Shown here: piece after piece, positions 12,463 through 23,853 of the stretch | Layout: every line of letters begins with the position of its first letter | Numbering within the stretch: position 1 is the first letter of the stretch | Assembly: GCF_964204645.1 (NCBI RefSeq) | Contig: NC_134034.1 | Location: 3,380,072-3,444,071, forward strand | DNA from: Tubulanus polymorphus | Taxonomy: Eukaryota; Nemertea; Palaeonemertea; Tubulaniformes; Tubulanidae | DNA length: 64,000 bases | Direction of reading: 5' to 3' | Position numbers and translations under genes: made by a program | The notes under the pieces: model-generated | Databases searched by the model: none | Told to the model about the DNA's origin: nothing | What the model saw: the letters and a program-made list of their open reading frames with translations, nothing else

Positions 12463-13020
12463 CAACTATCCCACCAGATGGCGTAACGATCAGTAGGTCA
12501 TCCCAACGGTCAAATTAGCTAAATTCATTAAGACCGGCTTAGATGTACATAGATCCCTCCAATAGTATATATAGTATTGTAAATTAGTTGATGTATATAT
12601 ATTTCGTTACGTTTTCATTCTCTAAATTTTAATCACTTCAGTGTTGTTTTGTAAATATTTGTATATACATGTGTAATAGTTTTCCTCCATATACCATGGA
12701 AATGGTTGGAGTGTAAATAAAATCGTAATCGTAATCATCCGTTGTCCAAATTAGTTCATTTTCAATGAACTTTGAACTGAATTCTTAGACTCCCGAATCC
12801 ATCACACCACACACAAAATATACAATATTTTAATTCTTCTACTCGGATATCGGTATAATTTTAGTTAATAATTGATTCATTTAAGAGAAAAGTTCATTCA
12901 GTACTAATTGAAATGTAGAAGAAATCTAATGCGGCCGACCAACTCTCTACTAGCGACACCTGGCGGATACTCGCCTTCCATACGTGGAATCATCATAGTA
13001 GCACTGCACTATACCGTATT
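12463..13020 (+). repeat. Interspersed repeat family R1, copy B, interrupted
   Basis: The same conserved ends as copy A are present, but the copy is split by a foreign insertion at 12519-12746. Confidence 0.65.
12519..12746 (+). mobile_element. 5'-truncated LINE 3' end with GTAATC tail
   Basis: An AT-rich segment ends in AATAAAATCGTAATCGTAATC, a short-tandem tail typical of non-LTR elements. It is flanked by direct repeats CAAATTAG (12511-12518 and 12747-12754), and removing it restores the R1 sequence, so it inserted after that copy. Confidence 0.65.
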
Positions 13021-13064
13021 GAAATCAACATTTTTCAGAACGATTTGACGTAAGCTTATAACAC

Positions 13065-15497
13065 ATGCACAAAATGTTGGTGACGTTTCTACTAACGTGG
13101 TTTGTAACGGTGAACGCTGCTTACGGCGAAGATGTCGGGCAATCTGTGGTGCTTTTCAAACGACCGCCGAACTGCGAGAATAAGATACCGGTTTTCAACC
13201 CGCTGAACGAATTCAAAGATATGCTGAGATGTTTGGAGTGTTTCAGACGGTGCGCGGCTGACGATCGCTGTCTATCGGCCTCGTACTCGAAAACGAACCG
13301 GCTGTGCCGCCATTATTCGCGGACTTCAGATTCGAAATGTACGGGACTCGAACCCGCCGCCGACGATACGAAATACTACGAGCGACGAACGGTAAACGCT
13401 ATTGATAAAAAGTACACAATAATTCGTTAAATAAGAAACGAAATGTCTTCATGCACCTGATGACAGTCTCAAGAGAGAGTCAGAAATATCGTGTCTTTTA
13501 GTTTTAGATTCCACGTAGTTCTTGATGGACGAAATTCGGTTTTAAATTTTTTGAATTTGAATGACTGAGTTTATTCACTATTTCTGAGCACAGGTGCTCG
13601 GCGAAGAGTGGTAGGCCTACGTTTCACGTTAGATAATGTATCCATATTCTTAGTGATGGTTGTTCTGCAATTAATTGGAGAAAAAACGTCTGTTAACACT
13701 TCTTAAAATACAATAGCCGCTGGCTCATCATCTGCGGCTGGGATTCGAACCTGTTGGCATCCTTATTTATTGCAATACTTCCACCACTCAGAACAGAGAG
13801 AAAGATTATCGATAACCCCAGGAACTGTATCCAAGCTCATCGGCGAGCGCATGTTTGCAGTCTATGGTTATTCTACGGCCAAGAACTAAATTCAATTACA
13901 TCAATTACATAAGTTAGATAAATACTGATACCAAGCTACATCACGATGACAACTTCATAAACTTTCTAGTTGATTTCTATTTTTCTGATGATTCATTTCT
14001 AACGAGAACAGTAAAATATTCTAAATCTGTGAAAATCTGCATAATAGGTTAACGAAAATCCGAAAGATGGCGGTAATGAATGTGCGACGAGCTTCATCGG
14101 TAGAAACTGTGAATATGATAAAAATAGTAAGTAACGAAACTGATTAAAGTCGGTTTAGCTCATAGGTGCCTGATACAACTTTGTTTACCCCCCAAATATC
14201 CGATAAAGAACAAAGAAGCCGTCAACGTCCGACCGGATTATCTGGTGTGCGTTTCCAGCACGACGCAGGGAAACGCTACTTTTCGTTTCCCTATGTCCCT
14301 AAGTTCAGAAACAACGTTTACGAGATCGAAAATGTTTGATTCCGTGTTTCCGCGTTTCCCAGTGTCGTGAGTATTAGGTTTACGGAGAGACGAACAGTAA
14401 CCTCTATTGAGAAATATTCACCTTTCTATGAATTTCGAGATTTTACAAATTCGTTTCTTTGGTCCGATCGGTTTCTCGTCGAGGTCAAGAATCACAAACA
14501 TGTTCTTACGATAGTCAAAGAAGAACAGTTTCAGTAAATATATCTGGCCCTTAACTTTGGAATGACATCGGTAATCTGGATCTAATCTGGAAAATTCGAA
14601 ACTGTTTTTTAGGAATTATGGAAAGCAACTTTTGCTTATTGAATGATTAGATTATATAGTTTTATTACTTAAAAGAATGTGCATTATCGGGGGTTGAGAG
14701 TTGACGGAATGTCTAATTTTTACATTGCTCCTTTTTTTCTGTTTATTTCTCAGTTTTTCTTAGGACCGCTCCCCTGCCTCCGATATTGTTGATTTTACAA
14801 ATGTTTATCGCAATTAAATCTTTCAGACGCATCGCAATACTTTCCGATGGATGAAGTAGTGGCAAGCGAGGTTTGCATCGGATCCAGACGGAACGCCACT
14901 GTTACCAGCAATGTTGAAGTCGTTCCGGGTGCGTTCTCCGAATACGCGGTGTTAATCCACGAATTTGGAAGCATGGATTTCGGGGTAATCGGGCATTTAG
15001 GCTGTTTCGGGGGGATGTTCGAAGCGTGCGGTCCGGACGGGTTTACCCTGATGTTTTGGTTACACGTGTCCGATGGAAGTTGGGGAAATTATTTTATGTA
15101 TAACGGGGGGGGGGGGTTAAGGCCAGGAAGTTACGGTTACGTTATAACTCGCCAAAATGGTTACATAAAACTGATGTTTCGGAGTTGTCTAGACTACAAC
15201 AATGCGCGCCACGTCAGATATAGGGTCGTATCGAGCTCGACTAAGGTGGTGGTCGGATGGGTGCACGTGGCCATCACATGGGCACTTTCCTCGTGGGCGA
15301 AAATGTTCATAAACGGTACCATAGGAATAGTGGACGAGCAGAATGTAATATCGAGCAATTGCACCGTCGATTTGAGTAATCATTTCTACGTCCGTTCGCT
15401 TTCTCCGACGATAATTGACGAATTACTGTTTTGGGAAGTCGCGGACGTGGATTTGATTCAAAGCGTTTGGGATTATTATAACTCAACCCGCCCGTAA
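13065..15497 (+). CDS. PAN/laminin-G-like secreted lectin-like protein, copy 2 (three exons)
   Basis: Exons 13065-13391, 14048-14126 and 14827-15497 join in frame (phase 0, then one plus two bases) to give 358 residues. Exon 1 encodes a signal peptide (residues 1 to about 21) and a PAN/apple-like module with cysteines 37, 56, 59, 63, 69, 81 and 92. Exon 2 is a 26-codon linker with two cysteines (ECATSF...GRNCEYD), like a fragment of an EGF-type module. Exon 3 is the laminin-G/concanavalin-like domain (FTLMFW, RQNGYIKL, VGWVHV, IDELLFWE, VWDYY). PAN and laminin-G modules bind proteins or carbohydrates outside cells; the ligand here is unknown. The paralogue at 1-1416 shares the end of exon 2, the adjacent intron start and exon 3, so the genes arose by tandem duplication. 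An alternative start is the methionine four codons in. Confidence 0.85.
13725..13800 (-). mobile_element. tRNA-like SINE head (in an intron)
   Basis: On the minus strand there is a B-box GGTTCGAATCCCAGCCGC preceded by a tRNA-like stretch. Similar B-box-centred sequences recur at 32900-32990, 56735-56760 and 60456-60800. Confidence 0.5.
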
Positions 15498-16885
15498 ACG
15501 TGACTATATGAGGGGAGCCTCGGACGCTTCTGTGGCAATCGAGGAATCCACTCATGTCGAGCAATGATCCACACAGGTGTCGCTAGTAGGTGCTTGGTCT
15601 CACGTGTTCAATTTCATCTGCGTTTTAATTAGAATCGAATGAACGTTTTGTCTTAAACAAATCAATTATCATTGGAAGCAATCTGGGGATCCCAGTCCTA
15701 ATGCTGACGATCTCATGACAAAGGCATCAAACAATATTTGGAGACATTTCCTGCAAGTCGTATTGGCAAAAATTCATAAAGACTATATAAATGTTTGGTA
15801 TTGGACATATATTTTGCAATAATGTACATATTTTTAGACACTTTATTCTTTTCTATTAAAGATGATATGTGAACGGATGTGCACTTCGTTATCCATGCTG
15901 GGGCGTAAATATTCAAATTGAAAATATTGCCATTTAGAAACTAAAAGTTGATGTCGTAACCTGGGCAGTAACATGTAACCGTCTGACGGTAACTGATCTA
16001 TTTACCTAATTGTCCGCCAGATGGCGAACTAGTCGAAGGTGGCTGCTCAAACTGCAGTGGCATGCAGTATAGCTGTCTTACAGTCGTTGAAATGCCAAAT
16101 ACTGATAGTTGCGATACTTTTCAAAAGTTTTTTTTTGAATGATCACCAAAAACACCCGGGTCCGGTTTGTATACTGGCGTATTACGAGTTATCCGGGGGC
16201 TAACTCGTTTCATTTTCAATTGAGTTAACCCCCGGGTTAAAGATGATACCAGTCTATAAAACCGGACCCCGATTAGCATGAATTGATTTTCTTAAATTGT
16301 ATTGAGAGGGTTTAAAACCATATAATATCAATGTTTTATCATATCATCTTTTGTAAACAATACCGAGCATTATAACTTACTATATCTGTACGGAGCTCCG
16401 GAGGTGACATGATGAGAAATAGATATATAATGTTTTTCGATCGAAAACATAATAATCTTTTCATTCGAACGGAATGTTTTTCGTCGGAACGAAAATGTGT
16501 GCAAATCAGTCACCGAGAGACATAGTTGTTTAAACATTTCTGAACAAACGTGGTTTGATATCTTATTCGTATGATTTTTTCTTTTTCTTTCGGATGTATT
16601 GAAAATCTTTTATCACAACAATATTTCGCGTTGATTTTTTTCTGACAAATTCATCATTTGCGAATAATTTGACAATGATCAAAATATCAAGACTATAAGT
16701 GAAAACGTTTTGATATTTTCTTCCAAAAAAATAAGCTTTTTCCATCTACGAATTTTCTCAAACGTTGACGATAATTACTAGAATATAATGCTATAATTGG
16801 TGGAATTTGAGAACAGTTCATTGCTATATGGGGAAGGGTGCTGATTAACCCAAGCTTGCGGAACACTCCCTTTTCACTGCAAGTA
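15498..16885. other. Intergenic with several small repeats
   Basis: No gene seen. At about 15840-15915 is a SINE-tail-like segment (GGATGTGCACTTCGTTATCC) also found near 44988 and 56762. At 16000-16093 is a short repeat shared with 31795-31894 (core GATGGCGAACTAGTCG). A foldback element follows at 16158-16270. Confidence 0.5.
16158..16270. mobile_element. Foldback (hairpin) element, 113 bp
   Basis: Outer arms GGGTCCGGTTTGTATACTGG and CCAGTCTATAAAACCGGACC are inverted, as are inner arms around CCGGGGGCTAACTC / GAGTTAACCCCCGG. A better preserved copy is at 28402-28518. Confidence 0.7.
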
Positions 16886-18970
16886 TTAAACCTGCTGGTC
16901 TGAACAGAATCGCAGAAACGACTGTTTCAAAACTTTCGCAAATCTCAGAGCAAAACCTCGGCAAACTTCATTCGTATAGTAGTTCAAACAAATCGAAAAT
17001 CTACCGTCTATGGTCATAGTAACGACGTTGAACGGTCTGCAATCCGAAATATTGTAAAAGTAGCATAATCGAAGACCGGAAAATAATATCCGCGCGTCAG
17101 CGCCATGTTTTAGCACGTCGAAACGTCCCCAGTTCGTAACAAACAGATCAGCGCCGAAAGGTTGTTTCGTCTGAATCGGTTTACCAGATTTCAACTTGGC
17201 CAATTTACAACTTCTGAACAATCTCGACAGATCATTTACTTGATATTCGACCGTTTTCTGCGTGGTCTTCGCGATATTCCAAAATTCGGAACTACCCATG
17301 CCTCGCGGTATGGTTATGGTTATATCGTAGCCACCACGGCTCGTGTAGTCGCCGAAATCGCTTTCGGTAATGCCGACGCATATTCTCGGAGCTCGAAGGT
17401 TAGTAGTCATGCGCACAACCACGTCCTGGCGGGCTGGTATTTTATCCGGTTCTAACATTTTGACTAGAGATTCGGCAACGACCGTTAAGATCAACGCATT
17501 CATTCGAACTCGGTTCTTTTTCGCCGTTCGTAGAATTGCAAATGTTTCGAATTCGCTGAATTCGATTTCGACGAATTGAATTGTTCTCTTCGATGTTTCG
17601 TTATCCCTTTCAGTCATGTAGGTCAGTTTACTGGACAGGTCGGTCGGACGAAACCGTCTCCACACATTCCCCAAATAATACAGCAACCTGTCCCGCTGGG
17701 TCAGTTTCATTTGGGGCGCAAAGTAAAAATCGCGACTAGGCTTTAACGGCAAACTTACATGGGGTGGGCCTACATTGCTGATAAGGTTTTCTAGAACTTC
17801 CAAGAATTCTTTGATAAACCTTATTATAGTTATTCCGTCGAAAAGCAAATGCAGTCCGACCAGGGCGAATTTATATTCGTTTTTCTGAACAGGTTCGAGC
17901 ATCGTTAACTTCCAAACAGGTCGGTTCTCTTCGAAACTAACCGCCAAATCGCGATCTATCAATAATCGATAATCGTCGGCAGACGATCGACGAAAATCGA
18001 TCGTTTCCGCATCCATTTCTCCGACGTATTTCATTGTTCTATTTTGGCTGGTGACGAATTTCGAGATTTTCGCGCGTAACATCGGGTGCCGTCGGTACAG
18101 ATGTCGTGCGGTCGTTTCTACAAGCGTGGCCTGCAGTTCGACCGCGCTGGCGAACGAGAATATAGCCCAAGAATCGCCGGTGCCGGCCTTATTTTCGTTG
18201 AGATTCACGATTTCGTGGCTGGACAGTTTTCTAGCGAATTTTCCTGAAAGTACAAATACGTACTATTAACATAAAGTGACATCTGATCATTTCAAAGTTG
18301 AGACCGGTAAGATTCCACCCGAGTTGTTGTCAAATAAAGGGCAAGAGTTTGTGAAATACAGTAGACTTAGCCTGGTACTGCGGTTAAGTTGAAACTAGCA
18401 AAATTCACCCAGAGTTGGTGTCAAATAAAAGGTAAGAGTTTGTGAAATACAGTAGACTCTGTCTCTTACTGCGGTTAAGTTAAAACTAGCAAAATTCGCC
18501 CAGAGTTGGTGTGAAATAATAAGTAAGAGTTTGTGAAATACAGTAGACTCTGTCTCTTACTGCGGTAAAGTATAGACCGGTAAAATTCTACCCCCAGTTC
18601 GTGTCACATAAAAAGTAGGAGGTTATGAAATAAAATAAACTCTGTCTCTTACTGCGGTTAAGTTGGAACTGGCAAACTTCACTCAGGGTTCGGGTTTAGA
18701 CCGGGAAAATCTAACCCGAGGTGGCGTCATATACTGAGTGAGAGTCTCGCGCGGTATTTTCAGTACCGTCGTATAAAGACGGGGTTCCAAAAATATATTT
18801 CTACCTGTAGCTTTCACTTGTTCGATGTGTAGCTCCAATTCTTTTCGATTGATTTCTCTTATACGAGACGCGCGGCGATTTCGTTGCCAAATTAAGGCAA
18901 ACGTCGACAAAACGATAAAACACACGACCGCGGCGTAGAATTCGAAAATAGATTCCTGATTCTGCGGCAT
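16886..18970 (-). CDS. Membrane-anchored condensation/acyltransferase-like enzyme (two exons)
   Basis: Exon 1 is 18970-18805 and exon 2 is 18243-16886; ACAG|GTAGAA joins CTTTCAG|GA in phase and gives 507 residues. Residues 10-28 form a hydrophobic membrane anchor followed by basic residues. The rest is a CoA-dependent acyltransferase/condensation fold: the catalytic HxxxDG motif is HLLFDG (H187, D191), and there are SDFGDY and TNWG segments further on, reminiscent of alcohol acetyltransferase, PapA5 and wax-ester synthase relatives. The expected activity is acyl transfer to an alcohol or amine; the substrate is unknown. The start is the first ATG; an in-frame TTG lies nine codons upstream. 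The intron holds a 91-bp tandem array, whose decayed end overlaps the open reading frame past the donor, so the frame beyond 18805 should not be counted as protein. Confidence 0.8.
18297..18752 (-). repeat. 91-bp tandem repeat, four units plus a decayed fifth
   Basis: Unit starts are at 18297, 18388, 18479, 18570 and 18662. Each unit contains GTAAGAGTTTGTGAAATACA-like and CTCTTACTGCGGTTAAGTT-like blocks. It lies in the acyltransferase intron and ends near the exon 1 donor. Confidence 0.9.
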
Positions 18971-18997
18971 GACTGCAACTTTGAGAAATTTCGACAA

Positions 18998-20845
18998 CTG
19001 CGCTTCGTAGCAGTTAGGCCCGCGTGGTTAAAAAAAACTCGATGCAATTAAACCGAGCTGTCCAAGTCGAGATATCTGTAAACTCTAATTTTTATACCTC
19101 GAAGTACGTCATCGAATTCCCCCTGCCGGGATATCGAAGAATTAATCGTTATGAGATCGAAAACTTAAAGTTTACGCTAATCGTTTCTCATGTCGAGACG
19201 TAACTCCATGATAGAATCGTTATGCCTAATCGCTATCGAAAGTTGATGTTCACAGAGTTGGTCGAGACATTCATTTTCGGTCCAATTGTTGATGCAGCGG
19301 ATATTCCTTGCGGAATATATAGTCGAAACGTCGGATAAACTACTGTCTCCACTTATATTTTCGGACCGTCTTTCGTCGCTTTTGTGGGATTCTCCCTACA
19401 TTATCGTCACAACACGGATATAGCGTTTATTATACTTTTGAAGTTAACCAGATCGAGCGTATGTTTAGTGAAGGCTATCTGTTCCTAACTCGCTTACACG
19501 AGAGAGACACTGAACAATCCAGATCCAGGAGTTGAGAAACCGGTTTTGTATACAGCGTACGTGTTCTCGGCTGAGCTACGTGTATTAAAAAGTAATTGTC
19601 CGAACTCTGTATAACACAAAACTGTAACGAGTATAGAAATGACAAGCTCGGACAAAATGACCCAGCTCGAAAACTAAGCTTTGAATACTGAATATTCACT
19701 TTTGTCCGCACATCTGTTATATGCCGGCACGTTGGATTACCATTTTAAAACAGATTCCGAATAAATCCCTTTAAAAAAGGGGCTGACTCAAATACCGATA
19801 CGTCCGAATGCCTCCGATTTCACTCTTTTATCCGGACTCTCCTCTCTGGTGACGTGGTTTAGTTGCCGCGGAGTGGGGCCGTGCGGATAAGAAGACACGT
19901 TCAGCATAGCATTAACCGGCAACCAGTCTAGACTCAGAATTCGATACGCAACTAGCCTAAGTGATTGTACAGTCGTTCTCCAATGGGGGACACGCAAAAC
20001 CAGCTATCCCGCCAGATGGCGTAACGAGCAGTAGGTTGTCAGTCAACATGAGTTCATTTTCAATGCACTTTGACCGCCCTGAATCCATATACTCAGCACA
20101 AGACTCCAGCAAATATACAATTCTTTCATTCTTCTTATCAGATTTCGATAAAGTTTCCATAAATAATTGATTCATTTAAGAGAAAAGTTCATTTAGTCTT
20201 AATTGAATTGTAAAATAGATCGAACGCGGACGACCAGCTATCTACTAGCGAACCTGGCGGATCCTCGCCTGCCAAAGGTAGATTGCCACAGTAGTACTGC
20301 GGGTACCCCATTGCGCTCTTTTTCACCGAAATCACCGGATCGTAATCTGATCATAATCTGATAGAAGAGTCGGCCCGAGGCGAGCTTAAGTGATAGCAAG
20401 TAGGTCAGTCGCGTGTGACTTGCATGATTTCGGAGTTCGCCTTTGGTTTACCCAAGGTCTCGGACCCCGTTTCGTGTGTTTCCCTCTCCGTCGAACTTGT
20501 ATAATTTTACAACCGGAATGGTTCGTGGTTTTTCAAGGCTCCCCGGTCGCCAACAACCTCCCCAGAAAGGAAAGTATATTTGATTCAGTCGCAGATAATA
20601 GTGGAGTTCTCTAACAAATGATAAATAGCTACGTAAGACTTCATTAGTACCGTGAGGATTTCTTTTGTGTGAATTCACCAATTCACCAATATGTGTGCGG
20701 AGACAGATGCACAATTATTGTCTGAATGAAATCTCGTTGAGAACGTTGGATTTCGATTCAATTTATTTAAGATTTTGATATGAACAATAAATATCACTGT
20801 AAAGTTTCTATTTTAGACTACCAGCGGTGCTAGAAATGATTCAAG
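18998..20845. other. Intergenic; repeat R1 copy C and GPCR leader
   Basis: R1 copy C occupies about 19981-20312. From about 20420 the sequence resembles the region upstream of the second GPCR (22500-22700; shared ATTTTACAACCG and nearby blocks), so the duplication includes several hundred bases of upstream DNA. A TTTCTATTTTAG acceptor-like site at 20805-20816 may end a leader intron. Confidence 0.5.
19981..20312 (+). repeat. Interspersed repeat family R1, copy C
   Basis: It has the CCAGCTATCCCGCCAGATGG start and the ACTAGCGAACCTGGCGGATC end of the family, spaced about as in copy A. Confidence 0.65.
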
Positions 20846-21799
20846 ATGAATCTTACTTCGGACGTGTTGACTGTAAGTCGACCATACAACAGTTACATCA
20901 TTATCATGTCTTTAGTGAACAGATCCGGAACCTATCGCAATGTATCCGTGGTCATTCTGCTTATAATGTTCCTATTAGGAGCCTTCGGAAATTCGGCTAC
21001 TATCCTGATAATGACAAGTCGTAGATTTCGCCGTCTATCTTACGCTAACTATCTGATCGTTTTGTCTACTAGTGATTTCATGTACTGCGTTGTATTTACG
21101 CTGATGCCTGTTTTACAGTTTGTTCTTTTGCTTTCAAATATCGGTCCGATAATCTTGGTGAATTCACTGATCAGTTGTCAAATATTTGATTCTATAATGG
21201 ATATTATGGGCGCCTGCAGTTCGTGGTTTATAGTAGCGATATCTTTAGAACGCGTGGCGGTTGTGCTCTTCCCGTTCACATCTCGTTTGATATGTACACC
21301 GAGATTCGCCCGATGCGCTATTGCAATCGTTTTCGTAATGAACGTACTTGTAAATGGTATACATCCAATAGTAATTATGCGTTTTTCTAATAGTTTCGGT
21401 TGTTACTATTCGTTTTCCGATCAGTTCCAACGCTTTATGACGTATGTTATATACGTTTTCATCCTGCCATTTACTTTAATAATCATATCGAATACTGTTA
21501 TTATAGTTGTGTTATTCAGAGGTTCAAAAACGATTTCGTCCGATTGGAAAACTACAAAAGCAAAACGTACCACAATAATGCTCGTAACAGTTTCACTCGC
21601 GTTTGCTATATTTACAATTCCAACCACTATTATTGTATTATTACCAATCGCAACCGCACAGAAAGCTGTTTTATATGAGATATTCACTCAATTGCAAATG
21701 AGTAATTACGCTATTAATTTCTACATATATCTTTTACTGGGACGAGAAATTCGTGAATATTTCTGTTCAAAATTCTGCTTTAGAAAATCGGCGAAATAA
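20846..21799 (+). CDS. Rhodopsin-like GPCR, tandem copy 1
   Basis: A single-exon frame of 317 residues with seven hydrophobic segments. A TGA lies in frame three codons upstream of the ATG, so the start is fixed. The N-terminus has NLT and NRS glycosylation sites. TM1 has GNSATILI, the TM3 end has LERVAVVLFPF in place of DRY, and TM7 has NFYIY in place of NPxxY. The NFxIY form resembles FMRFamide-receptor-type peptide receptors, but the ligand is unknown. The tandem partner at 22909-23853 is nearly identical from TM1 to the end of TM3, and the relative at 47379-48395 is more distant. An overlapping frame from 20827 is a shadow. Confidence 0.9.
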   Translation: MNLTSDVLTVSRPYNSYIIIMSLVNRSGTYRNVSVVILLIMFLLGAFGNSATILIMTSRRFRRLSYANYLIVLSTSDFMYCVVFTLMPVLQFVLLLSNIGPIILVNSLISCQIFDSIMDIMGACSSWFIVAISLERVAVVLFPFTSRLICTPRFARCAIAIVFVMNVLVNGIHPIVIMRFSNSFGCYYSFSDQFQRFMTYVIYVFILPFTLIIISNTVIIVVLFRGSKTISSDWKTTKAKRTTIMLVTVSLAFAIFTIPTTIIVLLPIATAQKAVLYEIFTQLQMSNYAINFYIYLLLGREIREYFCSKFCFRKSAK

Positions 21800-22500
21800 C
21801 AATTAATTTAAAAGTTAATTCATTAAAAGTTTAATTCATTCGTAACTACGAATCTTCTCTCATATTTCTCTCGTAGAAGGAAGAAGAGACTTTTTTACCA
21901 TTAATCTGCTATTGATGCACCATAGATAGAATTATACTGCATGGGAGTTCAGTTCTGGAGATGGGGCTTAATCTTCAGTGACAACGGCAATATTCATCTG
22001 AATTTCATTTCTCAATTTCAAGCCATCGGCTGCCACAAAGGATACGGCAATTGCAACTCAATATCTGTGCGGACTCGTACCCGTGTTGCAACAAAAATCC
22101 ACATCTCTAATGAGCCAATGTCTTGTTGATGATTCAGACAAATGACAAGGATGAAAGAGAATTGAATCGTTCTTTTTTTCGCAAACAACGATCACATTTG
22201 GCAGATACAATAGTTTTAAAGCATAACTCATCTATTGTTTTATTATACGAAAATACGATAGTTTTCACGACTGGGGAAATAGCTCCTAAAATACGATATA
22301 CACGCTTTAGAAGAACATGGAACGAACCGGGACGTAAACATTGAACGGATTAGAATTTTCCAAACGTAATTGAGAACAAAGATTCGACCTCCACCACCAC
22401 CACCACCACCAATACTAGAACACTAACACACACACATTTAGGATTCAGTGACTGGCCAGTCACGTAAGAACATAGATTTGAAATATTTTGGAGTTCACAC
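21800..22500. other. Spacer between the tandem GPCRs
   Basis: No gene seen. A short CCACCA microsatellite lies near 22391-22411. Sequence similar to the leader of copy 1 begins at about 22490. Confidence 0.5.
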
Positions 22501-22908
22501 GTCCTTTGTTTTACCAAAGTTCTCTCTGGTGGACGCTGTTTTCACGTGTTTTCCTCTCTACAGAATCGGTGTGATTTTACAACCGACCTGTGCGCTGATG
22601 TTTTGATTTGTATTTCCTTTATAAAAATCTCCCCAGAAAGTCTATATATTTGACTTAGTCACAATAGCGGTGGAGTAACATTTCTTCGCTGAATATGAAT
22701 AGCTATCATGAATAAGACCTCATTAATATCTGCGAGGACTTGGTTTGCGTGAAATTAACTAATCAATATGTGCGGAGACGGTCAGTGCAAACAGTACGAC
22801 AGGGCGTCGCTGAATCGATGGACTCTTTTCTAAATGAAACGTTGGATATCGATTCAATTTTCACACCGCACGGATTCAACTCACATAGCGCTATAGAGTT
22901 GCATCACG

Positions 22909-23853
22909 ATGAATTCTACTGGGATGCAGATTGTCGGTCGACCTTACAACAGTTACATCATTATCATGTCTTTAGTAAACAGATCCGGAACCTATCGCAA
23001 TGTATCCATGGTCATTCTCATTATTATGTTCCTTTTAGGAGCCTTCGGAAATTCGGCTACTATCCTGATAATGACAAGTCGTAGATTTCGCCGTTTATCT
23101 TACGCTAACTATCTGATCGTTTTGTCTACTAGTGATTTCATGTACTGCGTTGTATTTACGCTGATGCCTGTTTTACAGTTTGTTCTTTTGCTTCCAAATA
23201 TCGGTCCGATAATCTTGGTGAATTCACTGATCAGTTGTCAAATATTTGATTCTATAATGGATATTATGGGCGCCTGCAGTTCGTGGTTTATAGTAGCGAT
23301 ATCTTTAGAACGCGTGGCGGTTGTGCTCTTCCCGTTCACATCTCGTTTGATATGTACACCAAGATTTGCCCGAAGCGCCATTTTCATTATTTCCATGATG
23401 AACATACTGGTAAATGGTATTTATCCAATAGTAATTATGCGTTTTTCTAATAGTTTCGGCTGCTACTACGATTATTTTGACCAGTTTCTGCGTTTTATGA
23501 CGTTCGTCATATACGTTTTTATAGTGCCTTTAACTTTGATAATCACAGCAAATTCTGTGATAGTAGTTCAGTTGTTCAGGGGTACAAAAATGGTTTCGTC
23601 TGATCAGAAAACTACTAAAGCAAAACGTACCACAATAATGCTTGTGACAGTTTCGTTTGCATTTGCTATCTTTACAATTCCAACAACTATTATTGTATTA
23701 TTACCAATCGCAACAGCTCAGAAAGAGGTTCTATTCGAAATACTCACTCAATTGCAAATGAGTAATTATGCCATCAACTTTTACATATATCTTTTACTGG
23801 GACGAGAAATCCGTGATTATTTCTGTTCGAAGTTCTGTTCAGAAAATCAGTGA
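22909..23853 (+). CDS. Rhodopsin-like GPCR, tandem copy 2
   Basis: A single-exon frame of 314 residues in the same orientation as copy 1. The N-terminus MNST differs from copy 1, but the sequence from RPYNSYIIIMS to the CTPRFAR motif after TM3 differs at only about three residues. Divergence then rises through TM4-TM5 and the third loop. TM3 ends in LERVAVVLFPF and TM7 has NFYIY. A second open frame (22740-23084) overlaps the start; it is kept open by the same DNA as in copy 1 but does not encode receptor sequence. Probably a plasma-membrane peptide-type receptor; the ligand is unknown. Confidence 0.9.
   Translation: MNSTGMQIVGRPYNSYIIIMSLVNRSGTYRNVSMVILIIMFLLGAFGNSATILIMTSRRFRRLSYANYLIVLSTSDFMYCVVFTLMPVLQFVLLLPNIGPIILVNSLISCQIFDSIMDIMGACSSWFIVAISLERVAVVLFPFTSRLICTPRFARSAIFIISMMNILVNGIYPIVIMRFSNSFGCYYDYFDQFLRFMTFVIYVFIVPLTLIITANSVIVVQLFRGTKMVSSDQKTTKAKRTTIMLVTVSFAFAIFTIPTTIIVLLPIATAQKEVLFEILTQLQMSNYAINFYIYLLLGREIRDYFCSKFCSENQ

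Noticed and set aside
18297-18752. CRISPR-like array of direct repeats
   Set aside because: Units are contiguous 91-bp tandem repeats without spacers, in a eukaryotic intron.
22740-23084. Second frame with an NET site overlapping the start of GPCR copy 2, also open in copy 1
   Set aside because: It ends in nonsense receptor sequence out of frame; the MNST start is in the receptor frame and is shared with the third copy.
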